Virus record (IMG/VR): IMGVR_UViG_3300009550_000010 | Coordinates: 1-64,000 of that record | Direction: 5' to 3' (one strand) | DNA from: a virus | DNA length: 64,000 nucleotides | Shown here: positions 9,382 to 17,716 of the stretch, one piece after another | Position numbering within the stretch: position 1 is the first letter of the stretch | How the letters are laid out: every line of letters starts with the position of its first letter | Translations under genes and position numbers: made by a program | Notes under the pieces: generated by a model | The model's input: only the letters and a program-made list of their open reading frames with translations | Database searches by the model: none | What the model was told of the DNA's origin: nothing

Positions 9382-10046
9382 CGTATATCTTGGAAATGAT
9401 AATGAAAACCAAAGGTCTCAATACCTTTGTGTTCTGGGCATTCTACTTCTTTACTGAAGCGAGCCGCCACCTCGACGGGAGCATACACACATCCCTGTCC
9501 CTCGAAGATGTGCCTATTGTGGCAGCATATGTTCCCGTCCTCATTATATAGACCTGCATTCTGATGCTTATAAAATGTACCTTCGTTTACTTCCCAAGGG
9601 ACGGTGACTTTACTGGGGACTTCGAGAAGACGCTTGGAGCGTAAGGAAAATCCTCCATTACCGACACGTTGGTTTTTTCCCCACGGGTCGAGGTAGGCAT
9701 CTGGGTCATCTCTCCACGGGGCACCGATATAATCGTAATCAAGAAACTTATTATCCCATAACTGAGGACGAATAACGTAGCCGTCTGGATGTATGAGAAG
9801 GCAGTGCGAGGTCCTGACGTGATTAGTAAGATTGTAAATACAATAAAAATTAAAGTCATTAATGCTTTGTATAGGATAAGTCTCTTCATATTCTACCTGA
9901 TCACATAGACCTTCTGGTCTCTTGCTACCTAAAAATTTGGCAGCACCCCATTCAATTTCTTCACATGATTTATTTATTGCATAGACCGCATCTTCGAGAT
10001 CTAAATCTGCCAGCATTAGCAGTGTGACATCAGGTATTTTTAGCAC
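9378..10046 (-). CDS. DUF5672 protein, probable glycosyltransferase
   Basis: 222 aa. CLLIHPDGYVIRPQLW, FLDYDYIGAPWRDDP and VGNGGFSLRSKRLL form the DUF5672 pattern found in many sugar clusters. The GTG at 10046 is chosen because the strand VTLLMLADLDLEDAV is needed for the fold; the first ATG (10016) would cut through it. It overlaps the next gene upstream by 17 bases. Glycosyltransferase activity is inferred from context and resemblance to GT-A folds, not shown. Confidence 0.75.
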   Translation of the reverse strand: MLKIPDVTLLMLADLDLEDAVYAINKSCEEIEWGAAKFLGSKRPEGLCDQVEYEETYPIQSINDFNFYCIYNLTNHVRTSHCLLIHPDGYVIRPQLWDNKFLDYDYIGAPWRDDPDAYLDPWGKNQRVGNGGFSLRSKRLLEVPSKVTVPWEVNEGTFYKHQNAGLYNEDGNICCHNRHIFEGQGCVYAPVEVAARFSKEVECPEHKGIETFGFHYHFQDIR

Positions 10047-10944
10047 GGATAACCGACCTATTGAATATACTGTATAAGTCTAGCAGATTTAGATCTAAAT
10101 TTCTAGCCTCTATAAACAGATGATCATTCTCTGCTAACAAAGTTTTATTAATATCAGCATAGTCATCTACCCATAGCACAGGATAATCTTTATAACACTC
10201 TTGAAGATATCGATTCTTCTTCATGACAGGAACTCTCTTCAAACATAACACCTCCCAGTTTCTATGACAGTCCACAGCATTTCCTTCTGGACATATCATA
10301 AATTTATTGTCTCTTATCCTACTACAATACTCAGCATAGTTCACACGGGGACTAACATAGGCATAGGATTTATCTGCAAACATCTCTCTTATATTACCAC
10401 GTTCACTTATATTAGTATGTTCAGCATGGTTTATGTAAAGTAAACTTGTCGGCTTAGGATTATCCTCCATGAAAAATTTGATACATCTGGTTCTATTGTC
10501 ATCGTGTTGTAGTCTACGTTGTAAACCATATGGTAGTGGGTGTAATTTCTCACCATAACCTATGGCATTCGCTGCAAATATTCCTAAAACATTATCAGGT
10601 ATATCAATGTCATCATGTATAGGTGTGTCCTCATTACTACAAAAAACTATGAACTTTGTATCAGGTAAACTCCCACACAACTTCATGAGATCTTCTGCTG
10701 CCATCAGCTCATCAACGTGCCTCTGATCTGCATCATTATTACAAGTTATCTTACGTTGATATAATCTTATATTATCAATAAACAAAGTCATATAATCTCT
10801 ACTCTCAGCGATGTTGAGAAACTCAGCATTAGTATCGTTCGCTCTCTTCATGAAAGCACCAGGCACATTACCTATACACCCTGCTTGATCTCCAAAGTCA
10901 TAGTCGCATAGATTAGCGACTGAAGGTCCGTCAAGTACGTTCAT
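10030..10944 (-). CDS. Exostosin/RXYLT1-like glycosyltransferase
   Basis: 304 aa. The C-terminal third has FMICPEGNAVDCHRNWEVLC and RVPVMKKN, then YKDYPVLWVDDYADIN. This is the GT-B donor-side pattern of exostosin-like and RXYLT1-like enzymes (P-x-G-x-x-D-x-H-R-x-W-E). The N-terminal half has no motif I recognise. It likely transfers a nucleotide-activated sugar, but family placement is by eye and GT10-like alternatives remain open. Confidence 0.65.
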   Translation of the reverse strand: MNVLDGPSVANLCDYDFGDQAGCIGNVPGAFMKRANDTNAEFLNIAESRDYMTLFIDNIRLYQRKITCNNDADQRHVDELMAAEDLMKLCGSLPDTKFIVFCSNEDTPIHDDIDIPDNVLGIFAANAIGYGEKLHPLPYGLQRRLQHDDNRTRCIKFFMEDNPKPTSLLYINHAEHTNISERGNIREMFADKSYAYVSPRVNYAEYCSRIRDNKFMICPEGNAVDCHRNWEVLCLKRVPVMKKNRYLQECYKDYPVLWVDDYADINKTLLAENDHLFIEARNLDLNLLDLYSIFNRSVIRAKNT

Positions 10945-11473
10945 AATTAATGTTCAAACTCATTCTAATATTCTTAGATGGTGGGGAACTTGAATGGAAT
11001 GTAAGTCCATCAAAGATAACCATCTTACCCCTCTCAGGAGTTTCTCTATGTATGATCTTACCATCATTATCAAAAAAGAAAGTGTCTCCATCAGCATCAT
11101 TGATATAATATAAGATTACGACATGTGGTTTTTCATTATCAATATGTGCGTTATGATGCTCACCAAATTTTTCAGGTTTAGGAAAGTGAAATGTTATATG
11201 TGATCTAATCATTGCCTTCTTATTTTGATGGGCAAAATCACTTATAAAATCAAGAGGAAAAAATTTATGATGCTCACTTATTTTATCACCTTGAGATAAT
11301 GAATGAGAGAAGTATGGATTCCTATCCAATCCATCTCTCTGTATAATATCTTCTGGCAAAGCACAGTCATGAAAAAAATACCAAGGCACTTTATAAGACT
11401 CTACCTCTATAATGTCAGCAACTCTCTTGGGTAATTTACGTCTTGTAATCCAAGATGAATTGTCTTTGTTCAT
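10931..11473 (-). CDS. 2OG-Fe(II) oxygenase, small phage type
   Basis: 180 aa from ATG 11473, which has a GGAGGAA ribosome site; a GTG six codons earlier is less likely. EHHNAHIDNEKPHVVILYYI gives the HxD iron pair, GKMVIFDGLTFHSSSPP the distal His, and IRMSLNINYE the Arg that holds 2-oxoglutarate. Small enzymes of this kind are common in T4-like cyanophages, with unknown substrates. It overlaps the next gene by 38 bases. Confidence 0.8.
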   Translation of the reverse strand: MNKDNSSWITRRKLPKRVADIIEVESYKVPWYFFHDCALPEDIIQRDGLDRNPYFSHSLSQGDKISEHHKFFPLDFISDFAHQNKKAMIRSHITFHFPKPEKFGEHHNAHIDNEKPHVVILYYINDADGDTFFFDNDGKIIHRETPERGKMVIFDGLTFHSSSPPSKNIRMSLNINYERT

Positions 11474-12209
11474 CAGTGTTCCTCCACTCACCTGGTAAAA
11501 AATAATTTAGTAAATGCATTTGATGTACTTTTACATCGGTGTTCAATAACATCTTCCAATTAAGATGCTCTGAGATTGCTAAGTCAGTGCAATAAAAATT
11601 TTCTATCTTTTGACTACAGAGTGCTGCTGCTATAGCAAATGTTCCAACACCAGAGTTGGCAACATTTTTTGCTCCAAGTAATGTGCCGAAATCTTCCTCA
11701 ATTGAACCACGCTGTACTGTTACTTTGGGATGTAATGATATCTCCTCTACAATAGGATTATAATCATCAGGTTCTGTCACGACTATTGCATGTTTAAATG
11801 ATTTTATAAGAGTCTTATAATAAGATAACGGGTTGGGAGCATACATCTCAGGATTCCTCACTGTCTTATCAAAGACATCACCACTCCTTATATGAATGAC
11901 TATAGTATCATCTGGGACATCTATTACAGGTATGTCAAGTTGAGGAAAGATATATTTCTTACATATCTCTCTCATATTTTTATAGATATGTTTTGGTTCA
12001 AGGTTTACCTCACGGTAAGGACCTTCCCAATAAAAAAATTTAGAGGTGATATCATAATTAACATTACCGAAGGAAGTTTCGTGTGGTTTGATCCACCCGT
12101 GTGTGGTATTCTGAAAAGAGGTTTGGAGATCCTGTGCCATCATTGTGGCAACAGCACACTGTTGTATGTTGTTACCTAGTCTCCCATACCAATGAGAGAT
12201 TCTAATCAT
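11436..12209 (-). CDS. GT11-related fucosyltransferase-like protein
   Basis: 257 aa. RISHWYGRLGNNIQQCAVA and VIHIRSGDVFDK are variants of the GT11 N-terminal and HxRxGD motifs. VANSGVGTFAIAAALCSQ stands in the place of the later Ser-rich motif. It is clearly in the GDP-fucose-binding GT-B group but diverged from the gene at 7123-7908, so a different acceptor or linkage is likely. ATGA overlap with the epimerase gene. Confidence 0.75.
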   Translation of the reverse strand: MIRISHWYGRLGNNIQQCAVATMMAQDLQTSFQNTTHGWIKPHETSFGNVNYDITSKFFYWEGPYREVNLEPKHIYKNMREICKKYIFPQLDIPVIDVPDDTIVIHIRSGDVFDKTVRNPEMYAPNPLSYYKTLIKSFKHAIVVTEPDDYNPIVEEISLHPKVTVQRGSIEEDFGTLLGAKNVANSGVGTFAIAAALCSQKIENFYCTDLAISEHLNWKMLLNTDVKVHQMHLLNYFLPGEWRNTDEQRQFILDYKT

Positions 12210-13327
12210 TTGTTGCAGTTTCCATATGCAAGGTATTTTTTATCAGACATGTCAGCATCGTTAGCAATTTCTTTTGCTATTTGAGACATGATCCAATTAT
12301 AGGTCTTTCTTATTCCCTCTTCAAGTGTTTGTGAATAATCCCAACCAAGTTTTTCTCTAATCAAATCATTGTTAGAGTTACGTCCACGTACACCTAGAGG
12401 TCCTTCAATATGATCCTTATCAATTTTTTTGTTTGCAACTTTAGCAGCAGTATCTACCAATTGATTGATAGTAACCATCTCTTCTGAACCAATATTGACA
12501 GGTCCTACAAAACTGGAATCCATAAGCCTACGGGTTGCTTCGATGCATTCGTCGATGAAGAGGAAGGATCTTGTTTGCTCTCCGTCTCCCCAGACTTCAA
12601 TTGTGTCTTCGATCCCTGCATAGGCAACTTTTCTACAGATTGCTGCAGGTGCTTTTTCTCTTCCACCATACCATGTTCCTTCTGGACCAAAGATATTATG
12701 GTAACGAGCAACACGAACAGGTATACCATGGTTACGACTATAAGCGAAATATAATCTTTCCGAGAAGAGTTTTTCCCATCCATATTCGGAGTCAGGGTTA
12801 GCAGGGTAAGCGGATTCTTCACGACAGTCTGGGTTGTTAGGGTCTAGTTGATTGTGTTCTGGATACATGCATGCAGAACTTGAATAGAATATTTTTGTTA
12901 CTCTTTTATTTTCTACTGGTCTTTGATTCCAATCAGCACCATAAGATTCGTTCAACTTATGCTGACACTCAAGTACATTTAAGTTGATAGAGGCAGAGTT
13001 ATGCATGATGTCTGCATCATTTTCTCCTGTGAAGATAAAACCTGCACCACCCATGTCAGCAGCAAACTGATAGATCTCATCAAAAGTTTCTATCAAATAG
13101 TTTGGTACTGATTCGTAGAAGTTTCCTTGCTCTCCTTTGTATTCAATAACACGTCTTACAAAATCCATGTCACGTAAATCACCAGTGACAAATTCATCTG
13201 CTTTTGTTTCAGAAAACTCAGGGTATTTCAAGTCAACTGCTCGTACCCAATAACCATCTTTCTTGAGTCTGGTGACCATCGCATGTCCGATGAATCCACC
13301 GCCACCTAATACGAGTGCTGTTTTCAT
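12206..13327 (-). CDS. GDP-mannose 3,5-epimerase-like SDR
   Basis: 373 aa, the length of plant GDP-mannose 3,5-epimerase. A GGGGFIG Rossmann loop is at residues 8-14. FYSSSACMYPEHNQLDP, YGWEKLFSE (Tyr-Lys pair), RYHNIFGPEGTWYGGREKAP, GDGEQTRSFLFIDECIEA, VNIGSEEMV and PLGVRGRNSNN follow that family almost motif for motif. The enzyme would make GDP-L-galactose or GDP-L-gulose from GDP-mannose, a donor fitting the fucosyltransferase-type genes nearby. The cupin gene at 16605-16967 could help feed it. A host origin is possible but not shown. Confidence 0.86.
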   Translation of the reverse strand: MKTALVLGGGGFIGHAMVTRLKKDGYWVRAVDLKYPEFSETKADEFVTGDLRDMDFVRRVIEYKGEQGNFYESVPNYLIETFDEIYQFAADMGGAGFIFTGENDADIMHNSASINLNVLECQHKLNESYGADWNQRPVENKRVTKIFYSSSACMYPEHNQLDPNNPDCREESAYPANPDSEYGWEKLFSERLYFAYSRNHGIPVRVARYHNIFGPEGTWYGGREKAPAAICRKVAYAGIEDTIEVWGDGEQTRSFLFIDECIEATRRLMDSSFVGPVNIGSEEMVTINQLVDTAAKVANKKIDKDHIEGPLGVRGRNSNNDLIREKLGWDYSQTLEEGIRKTYNWIMSQIAKEIANDADMSDKKYLAYGNCNK

Positions 13328-14628
13328 TTGTGTTCCTTGATGTACTTCAATACTACTTCATCTATGTAGTCTAACATAGGCATTGTAATAATAGGAGATG
13401 TTCCGAGAAAAAATACATTATCTAAAACTTCTGAAGCTCTGGGATAGTTTGATGCAGGTTCAATATGCCTATAAGCAGGATGCATAAGAATATTACCAGC
13501 AAAATAGTTTCTCGTTTGAATTCCATGATCCTCTAGATACTTTACGAGGTGGTGTTTACCGTCTTTATATATTATAGGTACACCAAACCAAGAGGTCTCT
13601 GCATGTTCTTTCTCTTCAACAACCCTGCAACCAGGAATTTGACTGAAGATCTGAGTCATAGCAGTTTTATTCATACGACGGACACAATGTATCTCTGTCT
13701 GCTTAGTCAATTGTATAAGACCGATAGACCCTTGCAGATCGGCAGGCTTGAGGTTGTATCCTTGAACGCCAAAGACATACTTATGATCGACATCCTTGTC
13801 ATACCCTTCCAACCAACGGTCAAAGCGTTGCCCACAGACACCGTTGGGCAATTTATTTTGGGATCCTACACAGTAGCATCCACGACCCCACCAAGCAAAC
13901 GATCTGGCGATCTGGACTACCTCCTCGATATTAGAGGAGACCATGCCACCTTCGATAGTACAAATATGATGTGCTGGATAGAAAGAACAAGACGCTGCGA
14001 CGGCATTTTCAGTAAGAAACTTACCTCTCCACTTGCTACCGAGGGCATCACAGTTGTCAGCGATGTACTTCAATCCATTCGTATTGATAATCTCCATGAA
14101 CTTATCAAAGTCATAGGGATTTCCAAGCACAGGAGAAGAAAAAGCGGCCACAGTCCTGTCTGATATCTTTGCTTCTACTTGTGATAGATCCCAATTAAGA
14201 TCATCCATATTAATATCAACAAAGACAGGTTTCAATCCGTTCTGAATAATAGGATTGATAGTGGTGGGGAAACCACATGCACATACCAATATCTCGTCTC
14301 CATCTTTCCAATCAAAATATTTTTTTAGTGCTGCTATCATCACAAGATTAGCAGATGAACCACTGTTTACCATAACAGAGTAATCAAACTCAAACTTCTT
14401 AGAGAATGCACGTTCAAACTTATTAACATTCTCACCTGCAGGTAACCACTTACCTGTTAGTAATGCAGTGATGGCAGCAGTAGGTTCTTGATCATCCCAG
14501 TAAGGACCTGAGTATAATATTTGATCACCAGGTTTCCAATCTCTATTAGGTAAGAAGGGAAATAATTTATACCCTTCCTTTTCAAGATGTAATATAAAAT
14601 TACCTACCTGATCTTCTACTGAATACAT
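13324..14628 (-). CDS. rfbH: E1-type 4-keto-6-deoxyglucose 3-dehydrase (PLP and [2Fe-2S])
   Basis: 434 aa, the length of CDP-4-keto-6-deoxyglucose 3-dehydrase (RfbH/DdhC). It has the DegT/DnrJ aminotransferase fold, but the Schiff-base Lys is replaced by His in SFYPAHHICTIEGG (His220/221), as in 3-dehydrases. WWGRGCYCVGSQNK and NGVCGQRF keep the E1 cysteines that bind a [2Fe-2S] cluster, so it resembles E1 rather than cluster-free ColD. It would remove the C3 hydroxyl to make a 3,6-dideoxyhexose. The usual E3 reductase partner is not in the window. ATGA-coupled to the epimerase gene. Confidence 0.87.
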   Translation of the reverse strand: MYSVEDQVGNFILHLEKEGYKLFPFLPNRDWKPGDQILYSGPYWDDQEPTAAITALLTGKWLPAGENVNKFERAFSKKFEFDYSVMVNSGSSANLVMIAALKKYFDWKDGDEILVCACGFPTTINPIIQNGLKPVFVDINMDDLNWDLSQVEAKISDRTVAAFSSPVLGNPYDFDKFMEIINTNGLKYIADNCDALGSKWRGKFLTENAVAASCSFYPAHHICTIEGGMVSSNIEEVVQIARSFAWWGRGCYCVGSQNKLPNGVCGQRFDRWLEGYDKDVDHKYVFGVQGYNLKPADLQGSIGLIQLTKQTEIHCVRRMNKTAMTQIFSQIPGCRVVEEKEHAETSWFGVPIIYKDGKHHLVKYLEDHGIQTRNYFAGNILMHPAYRHIEPASNYPRASEVLDNVFFLGTSPIITMPMLDYIDEVVLKYIKEHK

Positions 14629-15434
14629 AACTCTTTTACAATTGATTCGTTAGTGACTTGTGGTTCAAAACCTAAAGACTTCAACTTGGTAGTATCCATC
14701 CAGAAGTGTTGTGTCTGTACATTATTATGAAACTCTGGTGGGTCAATGTTTATTAATTGACCACGAGACTTACTATAGTCTTTTGCAAAATTCATAATTT
14801 CTGCTACTGTTGTGGGATTACCTGACCCTATGTTATAGATCTGATTGGTCTCACCCTTTTCCATAACAAGTTTGATCGCTCTACACACATCAGATACATG
14901 CATTATATCACGTCTATGAGAACCATGATCATATATCTTCACATCATTGTGTGCATTCAATTCATTTATCATCCATTGCATAGCATTCTTTTTCTTTGAT
15001 GCTTTCCCATCACCTGCACCCATTACATTACACAGTCTTAGTATCCTATACTTCATGCCTGTAGTCTGAGCGAAAGAAATGATAAGATCTTCTGCACATT
15101 TTTTCGTAATAGAATAAAAACCTGTGGGGTTGCATGGCGACGACTCCGTTGCAGGTAGAACATCTCCTTTTCCATATACAAACCAAGATGATACAAAGTT
15201 GAATGTGATATCATTCGATCTGCAGTGCTCAAGGGTTTCACACAAGACTCGTAAATTAGTATCGACATCTCTAGTGATGTTATCATGCACATGGTAATTG
15301 TGAATTGTAGATATAAAGTACAAGATATCTTTGTGAGCAGGGACTCTTTCATCCCTTCCTTGTACGTCAACATCTGAATCATACATGTATTTGAAGTGGG
15401 TGCCAATAAAACCACACCCATATAATGAAATCAT
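14616..15434 (-). CDS. NAD-dependent sugar epimerase/dehydratase (SDR)
   Basis: 272 aa with a short Rossmann start LYGCGFIGTHF, VSSWFVYGKGD, the catalytic YSITKK pair, LRLCNVMGAGDG and RRDIMHVSDVCRAI. This is an extended SDR acting on a nucleotide sugar. The exact substrate cannot be read; a 4-reductase or epimerase finishing the dideoxy sugar made by the neighbouring dehydrase is a reasonable guess. It overlaps the dehydrase start by 13 bases and the dehydratase stop by 4. Confidence 0.78.
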   Translation of the reverse strand: MISLYGCGFIGTHFKYMYDSDVDVQGRDERVPAHKDILYFISTIHNYHVHDNITRDVDTNLRVLCETLEHCRSNDITFNFVSSWFVYGKGDVLPATESSPCNPTGFYSITKKCAEDLIISFAQTTGMKYRILRLCNVMGAGDGKASKKKNAMQWMINELNAHNDVKIYDHGSHRRDIMHVSDVCRAIKLVMEKGETNQIYNIGSGNPTTVAEIMNFAKDYSKSRGQLINIDPPEFHNNVQTQHFWMDTTKLKSLGFEPQVTNESIVKELCIQ

Positions 15435-16375
15435 GATAATAAATCTAAGTAATGTGTAACAGTGGCACGAAGACCAATGTCAAAATCAGTAAAGGGTTTC
15501 CACCCTGTACGGTTTGTTATCTTACTATGATCCATACCATATCGTTTGTCAATACCTGGTCTTCCTTCGTTGATACCTATCAGTGAGAATGGTTTTTTCA
15601 TCATACTAAGAATCATTTTTGTGACATCTATATTTCTCATCTCACATGACCCACCAATATTAAAGGTGTCATTTATAACTGCCTGTATTTCTAATTCCCA
15701 TATAGCAGCACAATGATCGTAGACATATAACCAATCTCTAATTTGATTACCACCACCATGCATATAAGTTATCTTATTATCTAATGCATTACTTACCACA
15801 AGTGGTATAAGTTTCTCTACATGTTGATGAGGACCATAGTTGTTACTGCAGTTAGTAATAAGGTAAGGTAAACCATAAGTGTTATGCCACGTCTTGACAA
15901 AATAGTCAGACGCAGCTTTGCTTGCTGAGTAGGGATTTCTTGGGTCATATGGGGTGGTCTCCTTGAACAATTCTGTGTCATCATATTCCAAAGATCCATA
16001 CACCTCATCTGTAGAGACATGGTGAAACTTTTCTATGTCATACTTGACACTAGCATTTAGTAGATTGATAGTGCCAACAATATTTGATTCTAAGAAAGGT
16101 CTATAGTTTTTTATAGACCTATCAACATGACTCTCGGCAGCAAAATGAAATACTTTTCTAGGTTTATACTTTTCAAAAATATAATTTACATTTTTCTCAT
16201 TAGATATATCACACCACTCAAAAATAAATTGCTCTGTATCAGGGATAAATTTTTGATCGGCAGCATATGATAAGTTGTCTATAATAACAACAGGTTCTAT
16301 TAGATCAGTGTCTTTAGAAATGTAGTGTAGGAATTGACTACCAATAAAACCTGCACCACCAGTTACTAGGAACAT
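15431..16375 (-). CDS. rfbB: dTDP-glucose 4,6-dehydratase
   Basis: 314 aa. FLVTGGAGFIGSQFL, FAAESHVDRSIKN, VSTDEVYGSLE, YSASKAASDYFV (Tyr-Lys pair), NCSNNYGPHQHVEKLIPL and RPGIDKRYGMD are textbook RfbB/RmlB motifs. It makes the dTDP-4-keto-6-deoxyglucose intermediate in the cytosol. The 3-dehydrase in the same operon belongs to a CDP-linked family, so either that enzyme accepts dTDP sugar or the two serve different sugars. Host glucose-1-phosphate thymidylyltransferase would be needed, since none is encoded here. Confidence 0.92.
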   Translation of the reverse strand: MFLVTGGAGFIGSQFLHYISKDTDLIEPVVIIDNLSYAADQKFIPDTEQFIFEWCDISNEKNVNYIFEKYKPRKVFHFAAESHVDRSIKNYRPFLESNIVGTINLLNASVKYDIEKFHHVSTDEVYGSLEYDDTELFKETTPYDPRNPYSASKAASDYFVKTWHNTYGLPYLITNCSNNYGPHQHVEKLIPLVVSNALDNKITYMHGGGNQIRDWLYVYDHCAAIWELEIQAVINDTFNIGGSCEMRNIDVTKMILSMMKKPFSLIGINEGRPGIDKRYGMDHSKITNRTGWKPFTDFDIGLRATVTHYLDLLS

Positions 16376-16620
16376 AATTCAATGTATTTGTCGATGTATG
16401 CTTTTACTTTCTTGAGGTCTTGAACTTTATCATCCTTGTGACCTGCACGACAAATATACTTTACTATATTACCAGCAAAAAAATCTAATTTTTGATCTGC
16501 TATAAAATCCCAGACCTGTATCTTACCACGTTGGTAATGTGCAGGGTCTTCTGGTGTAAAATGTGAAGTTAGTGGTGCACCACTACGAAGATCTTCTACG
16601 TTCATTAGTAATGCCCCCAT
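16366..16620 (-). CDS. DUF3310 protein
   Basis: 84 aa. PAHYQRGKIQVWDFIADQ, FFAGNIVKYICRAGHKDD and DLKKVKAYIDKYI form the DUF3310 pattern common in phages (a small helical, MazG-like or nucleotide-kinase-associated family of unknown role). ATG 16620 is used because GAGGAA lies upstream; ATG 16605 would give TAATG coupling but has no ribosome site. It sits inside the sugar operon without an obvious link to sugars. Confidence 0.78.
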   Translation of the reverse strand: MGALLMNVEDLRSGAPLTSHFTPEDPAHYQRGKIQVWDFIADQKLDFFAGNIVKYICRAGHKDDKVQDLKKVKAYIDKYIELCS

Positions 16621-16967
16621 GCATGTTCCTCTACTCTATTATAATCATCTTCTAGTCTTACGATATCATCCTCTATACACTTACCTCTTTGTACTTCAAT
16701 AATAGTAATACCTTTTTTACCACCTCTGATACGATGTCGTTGCTCAATTGGTATAAAGAATGTATCACCAACCTTACATGGTGTTTCAAGATTACCTTGT
16801 GTAATCTCACCATCACCATTAACAACTACCCAGTCTTCAGTTCTATACCGATGAAACTGTAGTGAGATTCTCATGTCCTTTTCTACAAAGAGTTCTTTGA
16901 CACAATAATTGTCACCTCTTTGTAGGACTTTAAACCATCCCCATGGTCTGTACTCTTTTTCAATCAT
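16605..16967 (-). CDS. Mannose-6-phosphate isomerase, type II cupin domain
   Basis: 120 aa. EKEYRPWGWFKVLQRGDNYC, LQFHRYRTEDWVVVNGDGEI, VGDTFFIPIEQRHRI and EVQRG are the C-terminal cupin motifs of bifunctional mannose-6-phosphate isomerase/GDP-mannose pyrophosphorylase, here as a free domain. His and Glu residues in the cupin bind metal. It would turn fructose-6-phosphate into mannose-6-phosphate, the first step to GDP-mannose, and so could feed the 12206-13327 epimerase. Mannose-1-phosphate guanylyltransferase is absent and would be a host enzyme. Confidence 0.85.
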   Translation of the reverse strand: MIEKEYRPWGWFKVLQRGDNYCVKELFVEKDMRISLQFHRYRTEDWVVVNGDGEITQGNLETPCKVGDTFFIPIEQRHRIRGGKKGITIIEVQRGKCIEDDIVRLEDDYNRVEEHAWGHY

Positions 16968-17617
16968 AACATTTTTATAGTTGCCTCGTAATCCTGTTGG
17001 AACAGGTCGAGACCTTTATCAGTTAGAACATGATTATACATCTTATCAAACACACTTGGAGGTAATGTAACAACATTGGCACCATATTCATATGCTCTGC
17101 CAACAGATCTCACATCTCTCAGTGATGCTGCAAGAATTTCAGTTCTTTTCCAGTTCTGCTTAGTGTATATATTAGAGATATCTTTGATCAAACATAGACC
17201 ACCAAAAGAGTTATCATCAACTCTCCCCACAAATGGTGAGACATATGCAGCACCTGCCTTGGCAGCAAGAATTGCTTGAGATGGTGAGAAGATAAGAGTT
17301 ACATTGACTCTAATAAGTTGTCTGGATAATTCCTTACATACAGCAAGACCATCAGGTGTGCATGGAACTTTGATTGTTGCCTGTGAAGCAAACTTCTTTG
17401 ACAATCTAAGACCCTCTTCATACATTTCTTTTCTATTTCCAACAACCTCCATACTGATATCCATCAATCCCATTTCTATAAGATCTTCATATACTTTCTC
17501 AGGATCTCTTCCACTTTTTCTAATAAGCGAAGGGTTTGTTGTTATACCATCTATGAGTCCAGTGTTGTATCCTTTTTGGATTAATTCTGTATCAGCAGTA
17601 TCTAAAAAAAGTTTCAT
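16964..17617 (-). CDS. talC: Transaldolase
   Basis: 217 aa, the size of the short TalC/fructose-6-phosphate aldolase group. MKLFLDTADTELI, GITTNPSLI and IKVPCTPDGL with the Schiff-base Lys83, then AGAAYVSPFVGRVDD, are clear. The ATG at 17617 is chosen over the longer open frame because homologues begin MKLFLDTA and the longer N-terminus covers the promoter. TalC is a hallmark cyanophage gene that pushes host carbon through the pentose phosphate path to NADPH and ribose. It is first in the leftward operon, right after a consensus promoter. Confidence 0.95.
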   Translation of the reverse strand: MKLFLDTADTELIQKGYNTGLIDGITTNPSLIRKSGRDPEKVYEDLIEMGLMDISMEVVGNRKEMYEEGLRLSKKFASQATIKVPCTPDGLAVCKELSRQLIRVNVTLIFSPSQAILAAKAGAAYVSPFVGRVDDNSFGGLCLIKDISNIYTKQNWKRTEILAASLRDVRSVGRAYEYGANVVTLPPSVFDKMYNHVLTDKGLDLFQQDYEATIKML

Positions 17618-17650
17618 GAATTTGTAAAAACCTACGCTATATCTAGGATC

Positions 17651-17679
17651 ATTATAGTAAGAATACCTAGCATTGTCAA
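17651..17679 (-). promoter_or_regulatory. Consensus sigma-70 early promoter for talC and sugar operon
   Basis: On the minus strand TTGACA (17679-17674) and TATAAT (17656-17651) are separated by exactly 17 bases, a perfect host sigma-70 promoter. The expected start falls about 25 bases before the talC ATG. No comparable promoter was seen in the next 16 kb, so it may drive the whole sugar locus. Confidence 0.9.
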
Positions 17680-17684
17680 CCATA

Positions 17685-17692
17685 CTAAATAA
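17685..17692 (+). promoter_or_regulatory. Late-type promoter CTAAATAA, rightward
   Basis: CTAAATAA on the plus strand, 25 bases before the ATG at 17717, resembles T4-type late promoters. It lies back to back with the early leftward promoter, only five bases from its -35 box, so the two could exclude each other. Confidence 0.5.
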
Positions 17693-17716
17693 AGCTAAAC
17701 GAATTAGGTAAATCTA

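Noticed and set aside
9965-9980. ATAAATA-like late promoter
   Set aside because: It lies inside the coding part of the DUF5672 gene and no gene starts just after it. Similar matches within genes 62, 47 and 44 were dropped for the same reason.
13549-14163. 204-aa plus-strand frame
   Set aside because: Antisense to the well-supported 3-dehydrase gene; no family motif and no promoter.
1450-17617. The sugar locus as a DNA-glycosylation system
   Set aside because: There is no hydroxymethyl-base enzyme or T4 alpha/beta-glucosyltransferase-like gene in the window, and the number and types of transferases fit a polysaccharide better.
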